DNA of 8,940 bases from an uncultured Eubacteriales bacterium (GTDB lineage Bacteria; Bacillota; Clostridia; Lachnospirales; Lachnospiraceae). The translations under genes and the position numbers were made by a program. The stretch spans positions 1 to 8,940 of the forward strand of contig CACYBV010000330.1 of assembly GCA_902772745.1 (NCBI GenBank), written 5' to 3'. This document shows, one piece after another, positions 7,096 to 8,940 of this stretch (the stretch's first letter is position 1; the number at the start of each line of letters is the position of its first letter). The notes beneath the pieces were generated by a model. That model ran no database searches. It worked only from the letters and a program-made list of their open reading frames with translations, and was not told where the DNA came from.

Positions 7096-7129
7096 TGTTG
7101 GACATTTGCTGGACAGGGTCGTATATACT
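7096..7129 (+). promoter_or_regulatory. Tandem-repeat promoter/operator of the 7175 gene
   Basis: TGTTGGACA (7096-7104) and TGCTGGACA (7107-7115) form direct repeats with an 11-base period, and eight bases further on is TATACT (7124-7129), one base from the -10 consensus. Repeat length, period and distance to the -10 are the same as at 5844-5877, and 25 of 34 bases are identical, including the whole first repeat. A T-rich tract (7084-7092) lies immediately upstream, as a shorter one does at the other site. Transcription would start near 7136, giving a leader of about 39 bases. Confidence 0.72.
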
Positions 7130-7174
7130 GGATGAAAACAATATTTTCCGAAACAGCATAAAAAGGAGACAAAA

Positions 7175-8940
7175 ATGCCGAAAAGGACTCTCAGAAACTA
7201 CCAGAATCAGATCAATTCGATGAGACAGAGGCTTCGCCGAAACGAGCCGATGTCGCAAGCCGACCGGGTGGAGGCCGCGGCGCTTCTTCTGACGGGAAAA
7301 GTCATGGAGCAGTTTTCGCTTCAGGACGTCAGTACGGAAAGAAAAGCACGTGAGACCTGGGAAAGAACGCTTGCCATAAACCGTGCCCACGTACAGAAAT
7401 TTGCCGATTCCATGACACCCCAGGAGCTGGATCGGCTTCTCAGAAAGAATGACGGGGAAACTGCGCTTCTGTTTTCATTCCGCAGATACATCGCCTCAGG
7501 TGACCGCATTCCGGATGATCTGCATGAAATTCTCCAGCCGACCTGTTTAAGAAGGGTAGCGCAGCTGAAGGAACGTATGATACGGGGCGATTTCCCTGCA
7601 CCGGAAGACAGAAGGCGAGCGATGGCGGAAATCATCGCGGCAAGAGAAAGCGTCAATGCCGGTCGGGGAACAGCCCTGACTGTGAACATCAACCTTTCCC
7701 GCCGGCTTCCGTCGGATGTTTCAAAAAGAGCGGACACGGTTGAAGAGGAGCTTAAGCATGTTCCCCAGGAAACACTGGACCGGCTGTATCGGGAATTTCA
7801 GGGGCATACCTATGGCGGTGCGATGGAGTATGCGCTCAGACCTCTGAGAAAGACCGAAGTGCAGCGGACATTCGATGCGAGGCTCAAAAGTACGGATTAT
7901 ACCGGCGATGAAAATGTCCGGGAGAATGCTGCGGAAATGATCTGGCTTATGCGCCATCTGGATCTGACGGACGAGGAATATCGGGAACTCCGCGAAGCCG
8001 GGACAATAGAGAACGAGATCGCGGAAATAAAGAACAGTCCGGGATATGAGCGCTTTGTAAACAGCATGTCGAACGTCGAACTTTCGAATATGTTTGGTGA
8101 ATTAAAGCATGGTTCACAGGAAGCCCGCGACGCTTTCCTTAATGCCTACGATACATCCGTACAGGAAGCCTCCGAACAGGATCCCTGGGCTGAAAACCTG
8201 TATAACCGGGTGGTGTCAAATGCTGAGGAATACTGGAAGCTGCAGGATCTGATGGGGCGGTTCTGTTCACCGGAAATGAAGGAATCATTCAGCAGCAAGC
8301 TTGGAGAGATGTCTGCTATAATTCTGGATGCGGCGGATGAACTGAGCGGCGCATTCTACGAGATTGAAAATAAGAAAGACTTCATCCGGTGCGCCGAGGT
8401 GTTCCGCGGACGCATGAACTATATCAAAACCAACTGCAGCCCGGAAAACTGGAATAAAATATGCGAAGATTATCCTGTCATTAAGGGGCTGGAAGAAACC
8501 ATGGCATACCCGGTCTTGCACAGCGGTGCCGACCTGGATCTTACCATGAGAGCCGGCATTGATCTTTCAAACATGGGGCAGGATCTGGAATTCATCTTTT
8601 TGGAGAAAGTTGCTCTGTACGAACAGATGAAGGACAATCCGGACTGGAAGACGGCTCCGGTTGACCTCGAAAAGCTGAGGAGCAGGGCAAATGAACTTTA
8701 CCAGACTTTTACTGATACCGGCAGATCCGTGCTGCTGGCAACTTCTCATGAGAAAGTGAAAAACGCAATCTCCGCGCCGGGCTGCGGCAAAGAAGCGGCC
8801 GAGCTTTACAGCAAGGTAATTGCGCAGAATATCGCGGAGATGGAAAAAAGGAAGAACCAGACCGTAGAGGAGCGGATCGAGGAACTTGCAGGACTTCCGA
8901 AATGCAGCGAAATTTCCGGAAAGAATACGCAGACCGCAGA
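7175..8940 (+). CDS. Large helical repeat protein of unknown function (3' end outside window)
   Basis: The frame from ATG 7175 is open to the last base of the window (588 codons and no stop), so it is easily missed by a search for closed reading frames. AAGGAGA (7163-7169) five bases upstream supports the start. The protein begins MPKRTLRNYQNQINSMRQRL, with no signal peptide or membrane segment, so a cytosolic location is likely. It is rich in Glu, Arg, Leu and Met and looks almost entirely helical. Residues 29-326 hold three degenerate copies of a module (see the repeat entry). The region 340-588 continues with helices containing CSPEMKE (364-370) and CSPENWN (421-427). The last visible part (about 537-575) is charged and may form a coiled coil. 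I recognise no catalytic motif or family. It has its own promoter, matching that of the preceding unknown gene. Confidence 0.85.
   Translation, partial: MPKRTLRNYQNQINSMRQRLRRNEPMSQADRVEAAALLLTGKVMEQFSLQDVSTERKARETWERTLAINRAHVQKFADSMTPQELDRLLRKNDGETALLFSFRRYIASGDRIPDDLHEILQPTCLRRVAQLKERMIRGDFPAPEDRRRAMAEIIAARESVNAGRGTALTVNINLSRRLPSDVSKRADTVEEELKHVPQETLDRLYREFQGHTYGGAMEYALRPLRKTEVQRTFDARLKSTDYTGDENVRENAAEMIWLMRHLDLTDEEYRELREAGTIENEIAEIKNSPGYERFVNSMSNVELSNMFGELKHGSQEARDAFLNAYDTSVQEASEQDPWAENLYNRVVSNAEEYWKLQDLMGRFCSPEMKESFSSKLGEMSAIILDAADELSGAFYEIENKKDFIRCAEVFRGRMNYIKTNCSPENWNKICEDYPVIKGLEETMAYPVLHSGADLDLTMRAGIDLSNMGQDLEFIFLEKVALYEQMKDNPDWKTAPVDLEKLRSRANELYQTFTDTGRSVLLATSHEKVKNAISAPGCGKEAAELYSKVIAQNIAEMEKRKNQTVEERIEELAGLPKCSEISGKNTQTA
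7259..8152 (+). repeat. Three degenerate protein-level repeats in the 7175 gene
   Basis: A helix of the type [DN]-x-x-x-x-A-[AM]-x-[EL]-[ILM] begins at residues 29, 144 and 246 (ADRVEAAALL, EDRRRAMAEI, DENVRENAAEMI). About 50 residues later in every copy comes a second motif: SMTPQELDRLL (79-89), HVPQETLDRLY (195-205) and SMSNVELSNMF (297-307). The first and third copies are closest: KFADSMTPQEL and RFVNSMSNVEL agree in F, S, M, E and L, with conservative changes elsewhere. Copy spacing is about 115 and then 102 residues. DNA-level similarity is low, so the duplication is old. The arrangement fits an alpha-helical scaffold or solenoid, which is inferred from pattern only. Confidence 0.5.

Noticed and set aside
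1..8940. CRISPR arrays, tRNA or rRNA genes, transposases, integrases, phage structural genes
   Set aside because: Reading both strands gave no regularly spaced repeats, no cloverleaf-type sequence and no mobile-element protein.

Overview
The window looks like chromosomal DNA from a Gram-positive, Firmicutes-type bacterium, most plausibly a gut or rumen Clostridia/Lachnospiraceae-like organism. The pointers are near-consensus AGGAGG-type ribosome binding sites, a TTGACA/TAAAAT promoter, intrinsic terminators, mid-range GC, and the style of the EF-Ts, Trk and ArgS proteins. The taxon is an inference; no rRNA gene is present to fix it. All genes supported here lie on the + strand.

The left two thirds (1-5820) are core genes. 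The 3' part of tsf (elongation factor Ts) ends at 513 and is followed by a clear terminator. A sigma-A-like promoter at 709-737 then drives trkA-trkH, a two-gene operon for a Trk/Ktr-type potassium transporter: TrkA is the cytoplasmic NAD/ATP-binding gating subunit and TrkH the membrane pore. The trkH ribosome binding site overlaps the trkA stop codon, so the two are probably translationally coupled. After a 167-base gap with a weak terminator candidate comes argS (arginyl-tRNA synthetase; start at ATG 3771). An 85-residue protein of unknown function follows 28 bases downstream, probably on the same transcript.

The right third (5821-8940) is different and is the part worth attention. It holds two genes whose products I do not recognise. 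Both appear cytosolic, charged and helix-rich, with no signal peptide or membrane segment. The first (5912-6921) is split by a one-base frameshift at an A5 run and would encode about 336 residues if restored. A strong terminator follows it. The second starts at ATG 7175 and stays open to the window's end (at least 588 residues). Its N-terminal 330 residues contain three degenerate copies of a helical module with nearly constant internal spacing.

The two unknown genes carry the same promoter/operator design: two 9-base TGTTGGACA-like direct repeats with an 11-base period, ending exactly 8 bases before the -10 hexamer. Over 34 bases the two sites agree at 25 positions. This suggests a co-regulated, lineage-specific gene set, perhaps under a response regulator that binds tandem repeats, and it may continue beyond 8940.
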